A stretch of DNA of 64,000 nt, from contig NZ_MRST01000018.1 in NCBI RefSeq assembly GCF_001902145.1, forward strand, positions 62,001 through 126,000, given 5' to 3'. The DNA is from Pseudomonas fluorescens (GTDB lineage Bacteria > Pseudomonadota > Gammaproteobacteria > Pseudomonadales > Pseudomonadaceae). Positions 1 to 8,599 of this stretch are shown one piece after another. The position numbers and the translations under genes were made by a program. The notes beneath the pieces are model-generated. The model ran no database searches. It was not told the DNA's origin and worked only from the letters and a program-made list of their open reading frames with translations. The number at the start of each line of letters is the position of its first letter. Positions within the stretch are counted from its first letter, which is position 1.

Positions 1-386
1 TCGTTGGCTTCGGAACCGGAATTGGTGTAGATCACATGGCTGTAGTGCCCTGGCAACAGGCTGAACAGCAACTCGGACAGCTCGATCACCGCCGGATGGG
101 TGGTGTGAAAGAACATGTTGTAGTACGCCAACTGATCCATCTGCGCAGCCGCCGCAGCCGTCAGGTCCTTGCGGCCATAACCCAACTGCGTGCACCACAG
201 GCCCGACATCCCGTCCAGGTAGCGCTTACCCTCGCTGTCCCACAGGTACAGGCCCTCACCGCGGACCATTACGCGTGGGCCTTCGGCATTCAGCGCCTTT
301 TGATCCACAAAGGCATGGATATGGTGGGCCGCGTCCGAGGCCTGGTAGTCCTGGGTCTGGCGTTGCGGTTCAAAGGGTAGGTTCAT
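1..386 (-). CDS. Class III (omega) aminotransferase, N-terminal part, cut by window edge
   Basis: Reverse-strand reading frame open from the window edge to an ATG at 386, giving about 128 N-terminal residues. The segment YLDGMSGLWCTQLGYGR and the later TNSGSEAN are signatures of PLP-dependent class III aminotransferases; GSEAN lies in the cofactor-phosphate binding region. Family members move an amino group from an omega-amino acid, diamine or beta-alanine to pyruvate or 2-oxoglutarate. The catalytic lysine lies outside the window, so the substrate cannot be given; the polyamine genes near 58-61 kb would fit a putrescine or GABA enzyme, but that is inference. The next gene downstream of its start is a same-strand LuxR-type regulator ending 36 bp away. 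Confidence 0.85.
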   Translation of the reverse strand, partial: MNLPFEPQRQTQDYQASDAAHHIHAFVDQKALNAEGPRVMVRGEGLYLWDSEGKRYLDGMSGLWCTQLGYGRKDLTAAAAAQMDQLAYYNMFFHTTHPAVIELSELLFSLLPGHYSHVIYTNSGSEAN

Positions 387-422
387 GGCTTTTTCTCTTG
401 TTGTGGGTGGTCATGCAGCCGG

Positions 423-1262
423 TCAACGGCCTTTGCTCATGTAGCGTTCGAGGGGGTCTTTACTCAGCCCGCCCTGAGCCTCGGCCAGCGAGTCGATAAA
501 CAGGGAAAACAGTTCCGATTGCGTGCCGATGTCGAGCTTGCTGTAGATGTGCTTGCGGTGGGACTTGATGGTGTCTTCCGAGACCCCGAGGCGCTCGGCC
601 AGTGAGCGCGTGGAGTGGCCGCGCAGGATCAACTGGGTGATCCTGCATTCGCGTTCGGTGAGCAGCGAGGAGCCGAAGTTGTTGAGTGCCGAGTGAATAC
701 GCTGTTCCAACAGGCTTTCGAAACGCGCGCCCTGAGCCTCCAGGCCGACGAAGTGCTTGCCCAGCACTGCCAGCACCCAAGGTGCTATGCGCTTGAATAG
801 CTCGGTGGTGGCCGCGTCGAGCTTTTGCGTAAAGGCCAGCGACACCGCCAGGCTCAAGCCGTTGCTCGCCTGCAGGATGTAGTTGAGCTCATCCTCCAAG
901 TGCGAATGCTGGTAAAACGACTGGTAGTACTCGCTGTGCTCAAAGTGGTCGGGGGCCACATCGGCGAGGTCGTAGCAGCCTGAAGCGGCGCCTTCCACGC
1001 AGGCACCGTAGAACGGGTCGAGCAAGTAGAAACCAGAGAGGTACTGGCGCACATTGCCCTGGGGCAACCACGGCCCGTCCAGTTCGAACAATGCGCTGGG
1101 CATGCCGTCGTTGGGGTACAGGTACAAGGTCGTGGCCTGAATGGGGCGGATACACCCCAGGGCACCGAACAAGGTGGCGGCAAACCCCGCGTGCCCGATG
1201 CTCTCGGTCACCCTGGCTATCTGTTCGAACCACTGGGCTGAAGACAGTCGATCATTATCCAC
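423..1262 (-). CDS. LuxR-type helix-turn-helix transcriptional regulator
   Basis: 279-residue protein from a GTG at 1262 (no in-frame ATG nearby; weak ribosome site). The last about 70 residues form a LuxR/FixJ HTH: LLTERECRITQLILRGHSTR, then AERLGVSEDTIKSHRKHIYSKL, ending in QSELFSLF. The N-terminal 200 residues are not a recognisable acyl-homoserine-lactone domain; they contain FYLLDPFYGACVEGA and VAPDHFEHSEYY, blocks repeated almost unchanged in the regulator at 57450-58235. Both sit beside amino-acid or polyamine metabolism genes, so a role as a local catabolic regulator sensing a small molecule is plausible. It lies between an aminotransferase gene and the FMN monooxygenase, all on the same strand. 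Target genes are unknown. Confidence 0.85.
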   Translation of the reverse strand: MDNDRLSSAQWFEQIARVTESIGHAGFAATLFGALGCIRPIQATTLYLYPNDGMPSALFELDGPWLPQGNVRQYLSGFYLLDPFYGACVEGAASGCYDLADVAPDHFEHSEYYQSFYQHSHLEDELNYILQASNGLSLAVSLAFTQKLDAATTELFKRIAPWVLAVLGKHFVGLEAQGARFESLLEQRIHSALNNFGSSLLTERECRITQLILRGHSTRSLAERLGVSEDTIKSHRKHIYSKLDIGTQSELFSLFIDSLAEAQGGLSKDPLERYMSKGR

Positions 1263-1363
1263 TTCGAAGACTCGCCGTCATAACGGTTGGGTACGACACC
1301 AGGTCACTGGCGCCGGGGACTGGAGTGATAGTCCCACACCCGCAAAGTCATCGAAATCACCCC

Positions 1364-2695
1364 TTAGGGTGAGGGAGTGCGCTGGAACCTCGGAATCGCC
1401 AGGCCCAGGCTTTCGCGCAAGGTCGAGCCCTCGTAGGCCGTGCGATAAACACCGCGCTCTTGCAGCAAAGGAATCACCTCCTGAGTAAAGCGATCAAATT
1501 GCCCAGGGTGCCCGATGTAGATATTGAACCCATCCACCGCCCGTGCCTCGAACCAATCCGCCATTTTCTGCGCCACCGTGGCGGCGCTGCCCACGAACGC
1601 GCCTGGGCGCAATTGCCGGCCAAATTCGACGGCCTGGCGCAGGCTGAAGCCCTTTTCCCGGGCCTGGTCGGCGATGCGTTTGGCGGCGGTGAAAAAACTG
1701 CTGCGCGCCGCCTCCAGGCTCTCTTGCGGGAATGGCGCATCCAGGTCGTACTGGCTGAAATCATGCCAACCAAAATTGCGCCCGAACTCCTTGAGTGCCA
1801 GCGCAAAACTGTGGTCGAGCTGATGGTAGTGCTGCTCGATTTCCCGGGCATGGGCATCGGTGTCGCCCACATAAATTTCCGCACCGGGCATGATCAGGAC
1901 CTGTTCCGGATCGCGCCCCCGTTGTGCCGCCCTGCCCTTGATATCCCGATAAAACGCCTGGCCCTGCTCGATACTGGCCGCGTGGGTGAAGATCACATCG
2001 GCGGTGGCGGCGCCCAGGTCGCGGCCTTGTTCCGAGTCTCCGGCCTGGAAAATCACTGGTTGGCCCTGGGGGGAACGCTGGATATTCAACGGGCCCACTA
2101 CAGAGAAATGCTCGCCCTGGTGATTCAGGCTGTGCAGCTTGCTCGGGTCGAGAAACTGTCCGGTGGCACGGTTGCGCACAAACGCATCGTCTTCATAGGA
2201 GTTCCACAGTCCCTGCACCACCTGAACATGTTCAGCGGCGCGGCCGTAGCGGGTGGCGTAGTCGTAATGTTCGTCACGGCTGTAATTGCCGGCGGTACCG
2301 GCATCGCCACTGGTCACCACGTTCCAGCCGGCGCGGCCTTTGCTGATCAGGTCCAGGGAGGCCAGGCGCCGGGCGACGTTATACGGCGAGTTATACGAGG
2401 TGGTCAGCGTACCGACCAGGCCGATATGCCGCGTGCTCACGGCCAGTGCCGCCAGCAACGTCAGCGGCTCCAGGCGATTGAGGTAATGGGACGGCGAGCC
2501 CTCGGTGATGAACTGGCTGTCGACGATGAACATCAGGTCGAACAGCGCCGCCTCGGCCTGGCGCGCTATCTCGATGTACCAATCGACGTTGACGCTGGCA
2601 TCGGCCGGCAATTGCGGGTCAAGCCACAGGTTATGGCGGCCCGGCCCACCGCAGCCCATGGTCAAGGCGCCCAGTTTGAGCTGTCTTTTAGTCAT
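1364..2695 (-). CDS. FMN-dependent monooxygenase of the NtaA/SnaA/DszA family
   Basis: 443 residues from the ATG at 2695; an upstream in-frame start at 2818 would add low-quality sequence overlapping the neighbouring gene. The N-terminus RQLKLGALTMGCGGPGRHN, the segment GRAGWNVVTSGDAGTAGNYS and FQAGDSEQGRDLGA are typical of the bacterial-luciferase-like flavin monooxygenases that use FMNH2 from a partner reductase (nitrilotriacetate, pristinamycin and dibenzothiophene sulfone enzymes). Length is normal for the family. It lies 22 bp downstream of a sulfonate-type ABC binding protein, which suggests an operon for scavenging sulfur from organosulfur compounds. No reductase or permease is next to it. 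The substrate cannot be read from sequence. Confidence 0.9.
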   Translation of the reverse strand: MTKRQLKLGALTMGCGGPGRHNLWLDPQLPADASVNVDWYIEIARQAEAALFDLMFIVDSQFITEGSPSHYLNRLEPLTLLAALAVSTRHIGLVGTLTTSYNSPYNVARRLASLDLISKGRAGWNVVTSGDAGTAGNYSRDEHYDYATRYGRAAEHVQVVQGLWNSYEDDAFVRNRATGQFLDPSKLHSLNHQGEHFSVVGPLNIQRSPQGQPVIFQAGDSEQGRDLGAATADVIFTHAASIEQGQAFYRDIKGRAAQRGRDPEQVLIMPGAEIYVGDTDAHAREIEQHYHQLDHSFALALKEFGRNFGWHDFSQYDLDAPFPQESLEAARSSFFTAAKRIADQAREKGFSLRQAVEFGRQLRPGAFVGSAATVAQKMADWFEARAVDGFNIYIGHPGQFDRFTQEVIPLLQERGVYRTAYEGSTLRESLGLAIPRFQRTPSP

Positions 2696-2717
2696 TGCGC
2701 AGTAGTCCTTCAAGCGG

Positions 2718-3674
2718 TCAGGGCTGGGTGGTGGCGACGGCAGGCTGCAAGGCGGCCGCGAATGAAGGGTCGAACAACGTGGCAGCCGAGTAAGACTTGA
2801 CCAGGCCCAGGCCGGCAAAAAAGTCCACGGTCTTTTGCGCCTCGATGGGCGCCTGAGGCGTCAGCGGCTCGACGGTGGTGCGTGCGCGGGCAAACCAGAC
2901 GCGAGCGATGTCGGCATCCGCGCGGGTGCGCTTGGCCCAGGCATCGGCATACGCGTTGGCGTTGGCCGGGCTTTGACGGGCCCAGTCGCGGGCTTTTTTC
3001 AGGCGCTGGAGGAAGTCGCTGATGGGTTCACGCTTGGCCTCGACAGCACTGGCGTTGGCGGCAATGAAACTCTGGGCCGGGATCAAGTCTTCAGCGGTTG
3101 CCAGCACCCGCGCACCTTGGCGTTCCTGTTGCGTGACATAGGGTTCCCAGGTGGCAATCACGTCAACGGCACCGCCTTCCAGCGCGTGGGAGGCATCCAG
3201 GGCGCTGAGGTAGCGCCATTGCAGCGAATCCCGCGCAACCCCGGCCTTGTCCAGCGCGGTCAGCAACAGTTGCTGGCTCCAGGAACCTTTCCAGATCGCG
3301 GCACGCTTGCCTGCCAGATCGGCCAGGCTGTGGATCGACGAGTCCTTTTTTACCAGGATGGCGACGCCGTCGAGATTCTGCCGGCTGACGGCAATCACCT
3401 TGATCGGTGCACCCAAGGCGCCCAGGAACAATACCGGGGCATCCCCGAGCAGGCCCAGGTCCAGGCTGCCGACGTTGAGCGCTTCGGCCACCGGCGACCC
3501 GGCCGTGAACTGCTTCCAGTCCAGCGTGTAAGGCAGGTCATCCAGCACCCCCGCCGCTTCCATCACGGCCTGGGCGTTGTAGCTCTGGTCGCCGACCACC
3601 AGGGTTTGTGCCTGTGCCGTTAGGCACAGCAAAGAGGCGGCCAACCCGGCCGCGAGGGTTTTGAGGTAACGCAC
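2718..3674 (-). CDS. ABC transporter periplasmic binding protein, aliphatic sulfonate (SsuA/TauA) type
   Basis: 318 residues using the GTG at 3674, preceded by CTGGAGACGAAC (GGAG six bases away); the longer frame to 3722 lacks a better start. The N-terminus YLKTLAAGLAASLLCLTAQA is a cleavable signal peptide, so the protein is periplasmic. Motifs fit the sulfonate/nitrate/taurine binding family: VGSLDLGLLGDAPVLFLGAL, RAAIWKGSWSQQLLLTAL and GGAVDVIATWEPY. It probably delivers an organosulfur compound to an ABC importer encoded elsewhere, since no permease or ATPase is adjacent. The monooxygenase that follows would release sulfite. Sulfur-starvation control is expected for such genes but is not shown here. 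Confidence 0.88.
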   Translation of the reverse strand: MRYLKTLAAGLAASLLCLTAQAQTLVVGDQSYNAQAVMEAAGVLDDLPYTLDWKQFTAGSPVAEALNVGSLDLGLLGDAPVLFLGALGAPIKVIAVSRQNLDGVAILVKKDSSIHSLADLAGKRAAIWKGSWSQQLLLTALDKAGVARDSLQWRYLSALDASHALEGGAVDVIATWEPYVTQQERQGARVLATAEDLIPAQSFIAANASAVEAKREPISDFLQRLKKARDWARQSPANANAYADAWAKRTRADADIARVWFARARTTVEPLTPQAPIEAQKTVDFFAGLGLVKSYSAATLFDPSFAAALQPAVATTQP

Positions 3675-3850
3675 GTTCGTCTCCAGATGCCTTGTGGGGC
3701 ATTCAAGTCGATCCGCACGCACGGTCTCGGTTTAAAAGGTTTTTGTCTATGGCTATAGGGTGTGAGGGCTATTCTTGCGGGCTGAAGGCGAGATGTAAAA
3801 TACTGATAACGCATAACCTAATTCAATAATAATGCGTATATCGCATCAAG

Positions 3851-5179
3851 CTAGCGCGGCAATTCAACCCGGGCCACCAACCCCGAACCACGTCGATTGC
3901 TCAGGCTCAGCTCACCGCCCTGCTCGCGCACAATGGCCCGCGCCGCCGAGAGCCCAAGCCCCACCCCACCGGTATTGCGGTTGCGTGAGGTCTCAAGGCG
4001 AAAGAACGGGTCGAATACACGCTCCAGGTCTGCTTCGGGAATCCCGGGGCCCTCGTCGCTGACCTCGATGCACACCCTCTGATCGTCAACACTCAGAGCA
4101 ATGCGGGGGTGCCGGGCGTACTTGGCGGCATTTTCCAGCAGGTTGACCACCACCCGTTTAAGCCCCAGTGGCCGGCCGTTATAGACCAGGTGGGGCGGCC
4201 CCCGGAAGTCGACCACCAGTTGCTGGTCGCGATAGTCGTCGACGATGGTTTGCAGCAGTTCGGACAAATCGAATGCCGTGCTGTGCTCCAGCACCGTATC
4301 GTCGCGGAAGAACGCCAGCGCAGCGTTGATCATCGACTGCATTTCCTCGACGTCACGAATCAGCTTGTGCTGATGGTCCAGATCCTCCATGAACTCGCAG
4401 CGCAGGCGTATCCGCGTCAAGGGCGCGCGCAAGTCATGGGAAATGGCCGCCAGCATCTGGGTGCGCTCGCCGATGAAGTGCTGGATCTGCGCCTGCATGG
4501 TGTTGAAGGCGATGGTGGCCTGGCGTATTTCGTGGGGGCCTTCGATGTCGATGGGCGGTGCCCGCAGATCGCCTCCGAAGCGTCTGGCAGCGCTGGCGAA
4601 ACGCTGCAACGGCTTGGCCAATTGCCGGGTGGCGATCCAGGCGACCAGCAAGGTGGCGATCAGCCCCAGAATAATGATCACCGCGATCCGTGTGGGTGCG
4701 CTCAGGCCCCAACTGCGTTCGGGAGGGATGAAGGACAACCAGCTGCCATCGAGTAACTGCACCAGCGCCACATAATGCGCGTCGGGGCTGCCACGCGGCC
4801 AATCGTCCGGGCTGTACACCTCAATGGTGCGTCCGGTGCCAAACAACGCCTGTATCCCGGGGACTTCGCCCGCCTGTAGCACGTTGCCGCCGCTGGGCAG
4901 GCCGAAATCCACGGGGTCGGTATGCCATGTCACCTGCAACCGGGCATCGCTGGCCGCTGTCGCCAGGTGCGAGCGCAACGGCGCAGGCGCGGCCTCGATC
5001 ACTTTCAACGTCGCGGCCATTTGTTCCAGCAACCCCGTGCGGTCGATGGGCGGACGCGCCCACACCCCGGCCACCTGCACGAACAAGGCATTGAGGGCCA
5101 GTGAGGCGAGCATCGCGGCGAGAATGGTCAGGGCGATCCGCCGGTTCAGAGTATCGCGGCGCAACAGGCGGCGGATCAC
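3851..5179 (-). CDS. Sensor histidine kinase of a two-component system
   Basis: 442 residues from a GTG at 5179 whose last two bases overlap the TGA of the response regulator (GTGA), a usual arrangement for translational coupling; the frame upstream of it overlaps that gene. Two membrane segments (about residues 15-35 and 164-183) bracket a periplasmic sensor region of about 130 residues, followed by HAMP. The H-box is AAISHDLRAPLTRIR with His248 as phosphoacceptor. N box NLLENAAKYA, G1 DEGPGIPEA, F FDPFFR and G2 GGVGLGLS are intact, so it should be active. It resembles the EnvZ/OmpR-type kinases; the signal is unknown. Confidence 0.92.
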   Translation of the reverse strand: MIRRLLRRDTLNRRIALTILAAMLASLALNALFVQVAGVWARPPIDRTGLLEQMAATLKVIEAAPAPLRSHLATAASDARLQVTWHTDPVDFGLPSGGNVLQAGEVPGIQALFGTGRTIEVYSPDDWPRGSPDAHYVALVQLLDGSWLSFIPPERSWGLSAPTRIAVIIILGLIATLLVAWIATRQLAKPLQRFASAARRFGGDLRAPPIDIEGPHEIRQATIAFNTMQAQIQHFIGERTQMLAAISHDLRAPLTRIRLRCEFMEDLDHQHKLIRDVEEMQSMINAALAFFRDDTVLEHSTAFDLSELLQTIVDDYRDQQLVVDFRGPPHLVYNGRPLGLKRVVVNLLENAAKYARHPRIALSVDDQRVCIEVSDEGPGIPEADLERVFDPFFRLETSRNRNTGGVGLGLSAARAIVREQGGELSLSNRRGSGLVARVELPR

Positions 5180-5886
5180 GAGCGGGTCACCGGGGCAGTG
5201 AACAAATAGCCGCCATTGCGCACGGTGCGGATAAGGTCCGGGCGCTTGCAATCGGGCTCAATCTTGCGCCGCAGCCGGCTGACCTGCACATCGATACTGC
5301 GGTCGAAGGCGTCGTGGCCCTGGCCGTGGGTCAGGTCGATCAACTGGTCGCGGGTGAGGATGCGCTGGGGGTGTTCGAGAAACACCACCAACAAATCGAA
5401 CTCGCCACCGGACAATGGGATCATGACGCCCTCGGGCGAACGCAGCTCGCGGCAGGTGATATCCAGGTGCCAACCGGCGAAGGCAATCACCGGGCGTGAG
5501 CGCTCGTCGGCCGCACTGACCGACTGTCCCGCACGCCGTTGCACAGCGCGCAGACGGGCCAGCAGTTCGCGCGGGGCAAAAGGTTTGGTCAGGTAGTCGT
5601 CGGCGCCCAGTTCCAGGCCAACAATACGGTCACTCAGCTCGCCCATGGCCGTGAGCATGATGATGGGGATGCCGAACTGCGCCCGCACTTTCTGACAGAG
5701 GCTCAGACCGCCTTCGCCGGGCAACATGAGATCAAGAATGATCGTGTCCGGCCGCTGCTGTGCGATGGCCGCCCACATGGCCTCGCCGTCGGCGGCCACG
5801 TCAACTTCATAGGCGTGCTGGACGAAGAATTTCTTCAGCAATGCCAGCACTTCCACGTCGTCATCGACGATCAGCAGTCTGCTCAC
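5176..5886 (-). CDS. OmpR/PhoB-type response regulator
   Basis: The protein begins VSRLLIVDDD if translation starts at the GTG at 5886, about nine bases after GGGGA; a GTG at 5892 and a TTG at 5907 are possible alternatives. The receiver domain holds the acidic pair DD near residues 8-10, phosphoacceptor Asp52 in ILDLMLPGEGG and the conserved lysine in YLTKPFAP. The C-terminal winged helix includes SRLRRKIEPD and RTVRNGGYLF, diagnostic of the OmpR class. It is co-transcribed with and overlaps the kinase. The divergent gene pair starting at 6051, which includes a lipoprotein, is a natural candidate target, but no operator was recognised. Confidence 0.93.
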   Translation of the reverse strand: MSRLLIVDDDVEVLALLKKFFVQHAYEVDVAADGEAMWAAIAQQRPDTIILDLMLPGEGGLSLCQKVRAQFGIPIIMLTAMGELSDRIVGLELGADDYLTKPFAPRELLARLRAVQRRAGQSVSAADERSRPVIAFAGWHLDITCRELRSPEGVMIPLSGGEFDLLVVFLEHPQRILTRDQLIDLTHGQGHDAFDRSIDVQVSRLRRKIEPDCKRPDLIRTVRNGGYLFTAPVTRS

Positions 5887-6050
5887 GTTCACAGATCCCC
5901 AGGCCAAAAAAGAAAGACATCTAAAACCATTCCGGCGCCGGGGTCATTTATTTCAATCGAGCAACATTCCTTCGCCACGGACACAACCCGGACATCTTCG
6001 GGCAAAACCTGTCGGGCATTCTGCACGCCTTCCACTCACGAAAGACGCCT

Positions 6051-6362
6051 ATGAAAGTTTCGAGCAGCAGGTACAGCGAGCAAGCAGCTGGCGATGCGCC
6101 GCCATTGGTACTGAGCCAGCGCACTTCTTCCCCGGCTCAGGATAGCCCGATGCTGTTCCAGGAATCCTGCCTGGGGCTGAACGCGGGCCTGGACCGTATC
6201 GTGCTGCGCCGCTACTTCGAACATTACAGCCCCGACGCCGGGCGCTGGGTCGAGTACGCCCACTCCATTCCCATCGCCGAGCTTGTCCACTGGATCATGA
6301 CCCATGGCCAGTTGCACATCGAATCCTCACACGACAATCCAAACGAACAGGCAACCCATTGA
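6051..6362 (+). CDS. Hypothetical 103-residue protein
   Basis: Small forward gene, unrecognised. The product has no signal peptide or membrane segment; a serine-rich N-terminus is followed by FQESCLGLNAGLDRIVLRRY and a histidine/tryptophan-containing segment VEYAHSIPIAELVHWIMTHG. Its TGA shares one base with the ATG of the next gene (TGATG), which makes it credible as the first gene of a two-gene operon with the DUF3313 lipoprotein. It is divergent from the two-component system with a gap of about 165 bp that may hold both promoters. No clear Shine-Dalgarno stands before the ATG, so the start is less certain than the frame. Confidence 0.55.
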   Translation: MKVSSSRYSEQAAGDAPPLVLSQRTSSPAQDSPMLFQESCLGLNAGLDRIVLRRYFEHYSPDAGRWVEYAHSIPIAELVHWIMTHGQLHIESSHDNPNEQATH

Positions 6363-7030
6363 TGGCCCGTAAATGTTCACTCCTGCTACTGATGACGGCC
6401 ACCCTGAGCCTGACGGCTTGCAGCAGCAACAAGGTCGAACCCGAGCGATATACGGGTTTTCTTCATGACTACAGCCTGCTTAAAGAACAACAGAGCCCGT
6501 CGGGCCAGACCGTAATGAGTTGGATCAGCCCGGCCTTGAAGCGCGGCCGCTACAAGCAGGTCTACCTGGCGCCCAGCCAGTTTTTCCCGGCTGTTGAACC
6601 CACCGCTCAGATCCCCCAAAGCACGCTCTCCCACGTCACCGGCTACTACGACCTGGTACTGCGCTCGGAACTTGGCAAATACGTTTACCTGGCCTCAAAA
6701 CCTGGCCCTGACACCCTCACAGTACGCCCCGCCATCACCCGCATCGCCACCAGCCCCCAGGGACTGCGGTTTTATGAGTGGCTGCCGATCACCCTGGTCG
6801 CAGCGGGCGTGAGCACTGCCACTGGCATCCGCGATCGAGACAGTGAAATCGCTACGGAGCTGTCATTGGAAGATGGTTCGACCGGCGATGTCGTGGCGGC
6901 CATGGTGCGTAAAGGCACCGGCACTTCCCTGGCCAATGACAAACAAGTCATGACCGCTGACAACGTCAAGGACGTGCTCGACGGCTGGGCCCGCGACCTG
7001 GGTACGTCGTACAGTGCAGTCGCTCGATAA
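6362..7030 (+). CDS. DUF3313 family lipoprotein
   Basis: 222-residue protein starting with the ATG that overlaps the preceding TGA. The N-terminus is a lipoprotein signal peptide ending in the lipobox LTAC, with cysteine followed by SSNK. The body fits the DUF3313 family of Gram-negative lipoproteins: a YTGFLHDYSLL segment near the N-terminus, YKQVYLAPSQFFP, then TVRPAITRI in the middle and a late ELSLEDGSTGDVVAAMV. Function of the family is unknown. The residue after the lipobox cysteine is serine, so outer-membrane sorting is expected. The neighbouring two-component system suggests envelope-stress-linked expression, which is inference. Confidence 0.8.
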   Translation: MARKCSLLLLMTATLSLTACSSNKVEPERYTGFLHDYSLLKEQQSPSGQTVMSWISPALKRGRYKQVYLAPSQFFPAVEPTAQIPQSTLSHVTGYYDLVLRSELGKYVYLASKPGPDTLTVRPAITRIATSPQGLRFYEWLPITLVAAGVSTATGIRDRDSEIATELSLEDGSTGDVVAAMVRKGTGTSLANDKQVMTADNVKDVLDGWARDLGTSYSAVAR

Positions 7031-7140
7031 CCCTCGTCTTGCTCAAACGTCATAATCACAGGGGCATCTGCGTGGTAATCTCCCGGCACCACGAATAGAC
7101 ATAGATCGTCACTTGACGATGACCAAAGCCAGGAAAGACC

Positions 7141-8010
7141 ATGCCCAAGATTTCTCACTCAGCGCTACGCCGTAATTTCCGTGACCTGCTGGCAACGCCC
7201 CTGTGCGTTGAAACCGCCTCCGTATTCGACCCCATGTCTGCCCGCATCGCGGCCGACCTGGGGTTTGAAGTGGGAATCCTGGGCGGCTCGGTCGCCTCCC
7301 TGCAGGTGTTGGCGGCCCCCGATTTTGCGTTGATTACCCTGAGTGAGTTCGTCGAGCAAGCCACCCGCATCGGCCGTGTGGCCCAGTTGCCCTTCATCGC
7401 CGATGCCGACCACGGCTATGGCAACGCCCTGAACGTGATGCGCACCGTCGAAGAACTGGAACGCGCCGGCGTCGCGGCGCTGACCATCGAAGACACCCTC
7501 TTGCCCGCGCAATTCGGGCGTAAATCCACGGACCTGATTTCCGTGGAAGAAGGCATCGGCAAGGTCAAGGCCGCGCTAGAGGCACGTGTCGACCCGGCGC
7601 TGTCGATCATTGCGCGCACCAACGCCGGCGTGCTGCCCACCAGCGACGTGATTGCGCGTACCAAGGCCTACGAAAAGGCCGGCGCTGACGGCATCTGCAT
7701 GGTCGGCGTCAAGGACTTCGACCACCTGGAGCAGATCGCGCAGAACCTCAGCGTTCCGCTGATGCTGGTGACCTACGGCAACCCACAACTGCACGACAGC
7801 GAGCGCCTGGCCAGCCTGGGCGTACGCATCGTGGTGGCCGGGCATGGCGCCTACTTCGCCGCGATCAAGGCCACTTACGACAGCCTGCGTGCCCAGCGCC
7901 AGCTGACCCACAGCACCTCGAACCTCAGTGCGACGGAATTGACCCATACCTACACCTTGCCTGAGAGCTATGTGGCGTGGGCCGAAGAGTTCATGGATGT
8001 AAAAGAGTAA
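7141..8010 (+). CDS. Oxaloacetate decarboxylase of the isocitrate lyase/PEP mutase superfamily
   Basis: 289 residues, ATG preceded by AGGAAAGACC. The fold signature is clear: [20 protein letters not shown], the metal-binding loop [19 protein letters not shown], and [11 protein letters not shown] in the position of the catalytic loop. The sequence resembles the Pseudomonas enzymes shown to decarboxylate oxaloacetate to pyruvate (PA4872 type) rather than methylisocitrate lyase, which carries a KKCGH-type catalytic loop not found here. The enzyme is Mg-dependent and cytoplasmic. It stands alone, convergent with an HxlR regulator that ends 4 bp further on. Confidence 0.85.
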   Translation: MPKISHSALRRNFRDLLATPLCVETASVFDPMSARIAADLGFEVGILGGSVASLQVLAAPDFALITLSEFVEQATRIGRVAQLPFIADADHGYGNALNVMRTVEELERAGVAALTIEDTLLPAQFGRKSTDLISVEEGIGKVKAALEARVDPALSIIARTNAGVLPTSDVIARTKAYEKAGADGICMVGVKDFDHLEQIAQNLSVPLMLVTYGNPQLHDSERLASLGVRIVVAGHGAYFAAIKATYDSLRAQRQLTHSTSNLSATELTHTYTLPESYVAWAEEFMDVKE

Positions 8011-8014
8011 TCAA

Positions 8015-8491
8015 TCACTCACGGCTCAGCCGTTGGCGCATCCCTGCGCTGGCGGCCGGGCCGGGCTGTACCACGCACTGATCCATTGCCACCAAGGCAC
8101 CTTCCTCCGTCGCCATCACTGGCTGCACCGGTAGGCCCGTCTCGCGTTCCACCACCTCGACACTGATGCCCTCCTCGGCGTAATGCCGATTGCCCCACGC
8201 CACCAACGCCATCAGCACCATACGAAAGTCTTCGCCCCTGGCCGTCGGCACGTATTCGTACCGTGGCGGCCGCTCGCTGTAGGCGCGGCGCTCCAGCATC
8301 CCCGCTTCTACCAAGCCATTAAGGCGGCGCGTGAGCATGTTGGGCGCTATGCCCAGGCTGCGCGAGAACTCGTCAAAACGGCGCAAGCCGTGCAAGGCGT
8401 CGCGCATGATCAGCATGCTCCACCACTCCCCTACCCGCTCAAGGCCGCGTGCGATAGGGCATTCGTCACTGATTAGCGATTTGCGCTGCAT
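8015..8491 (-). CDS. HxlR-family transcriptional regulator
   Basis: 158 residues from the ATG at 8491, preceded by AGGAATACCT; the frame extends 24 bp upstream to a worse start. The core CPIARGLERVGEWWSMLIMRDA followed by LGIAPNMLTRRLNGLVEAGML is the HxlR winged helix, with the conserved cysteine early in the domain (here in SDECPIAR) that in some members reacts with electrophiles. The C-terminal 50 residues are a family-variable extension. The gene is divergent from fabF across about 110 bp and may control it. A short dyad TACA-N5-TGTA lies just upstream of its start. Confidence 0.88.
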   Translation of the reverse strand: MQRKSLISDECPIARGLERVGEWWSMLIMRDALHGLRRFDEFSRSLGIAPNMLTRRLNGLVEAGMLERRAYSERPPRYEYVPTARGEDFRMVLMALVAWGNRHYAEEGISVEVVERETGLPVQPVMATEEGALVAMDQCVVQPGPAASAGMRQRLSRE

Positions 8492-8510
8492 AGGTATTCC
8501 TGTGGGCGAG

Positions 8511-8523
8511 TACACAACTTGTA
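8511..8523. promoter_or_regulatory. Possible operator dyad in the HxlR/fabF divergent region
   Basis: TACACAACTTGTA is a four-base-arm dyad (TACA-N5-TGTA) about 20 bp before the HxlR start codon. HxlR regulators commonly bind short dyads near their own promoters, so this could be an autoregulatory site. The arms are short and could occur by chance. Confidence 0.3.
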
Positions 8524-8599
8524 TGACGCCATGTTACTTTCATGATGATAGTGACGTCCATATGCGGTGTATCCTTCAAGCAACAGGAGTCGATTGAAC

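Noticed and set aside
423..1262. The regulator as the quorum-sensing receptor for the lux-box-like sites at 26-28 kb.
   Set aside because: The N-terminal domain lacks the conserved Trp/Tyr/Asp pattern of AHL receptors, and it is 25 kb away among metabolic genes; a link would be speculation.
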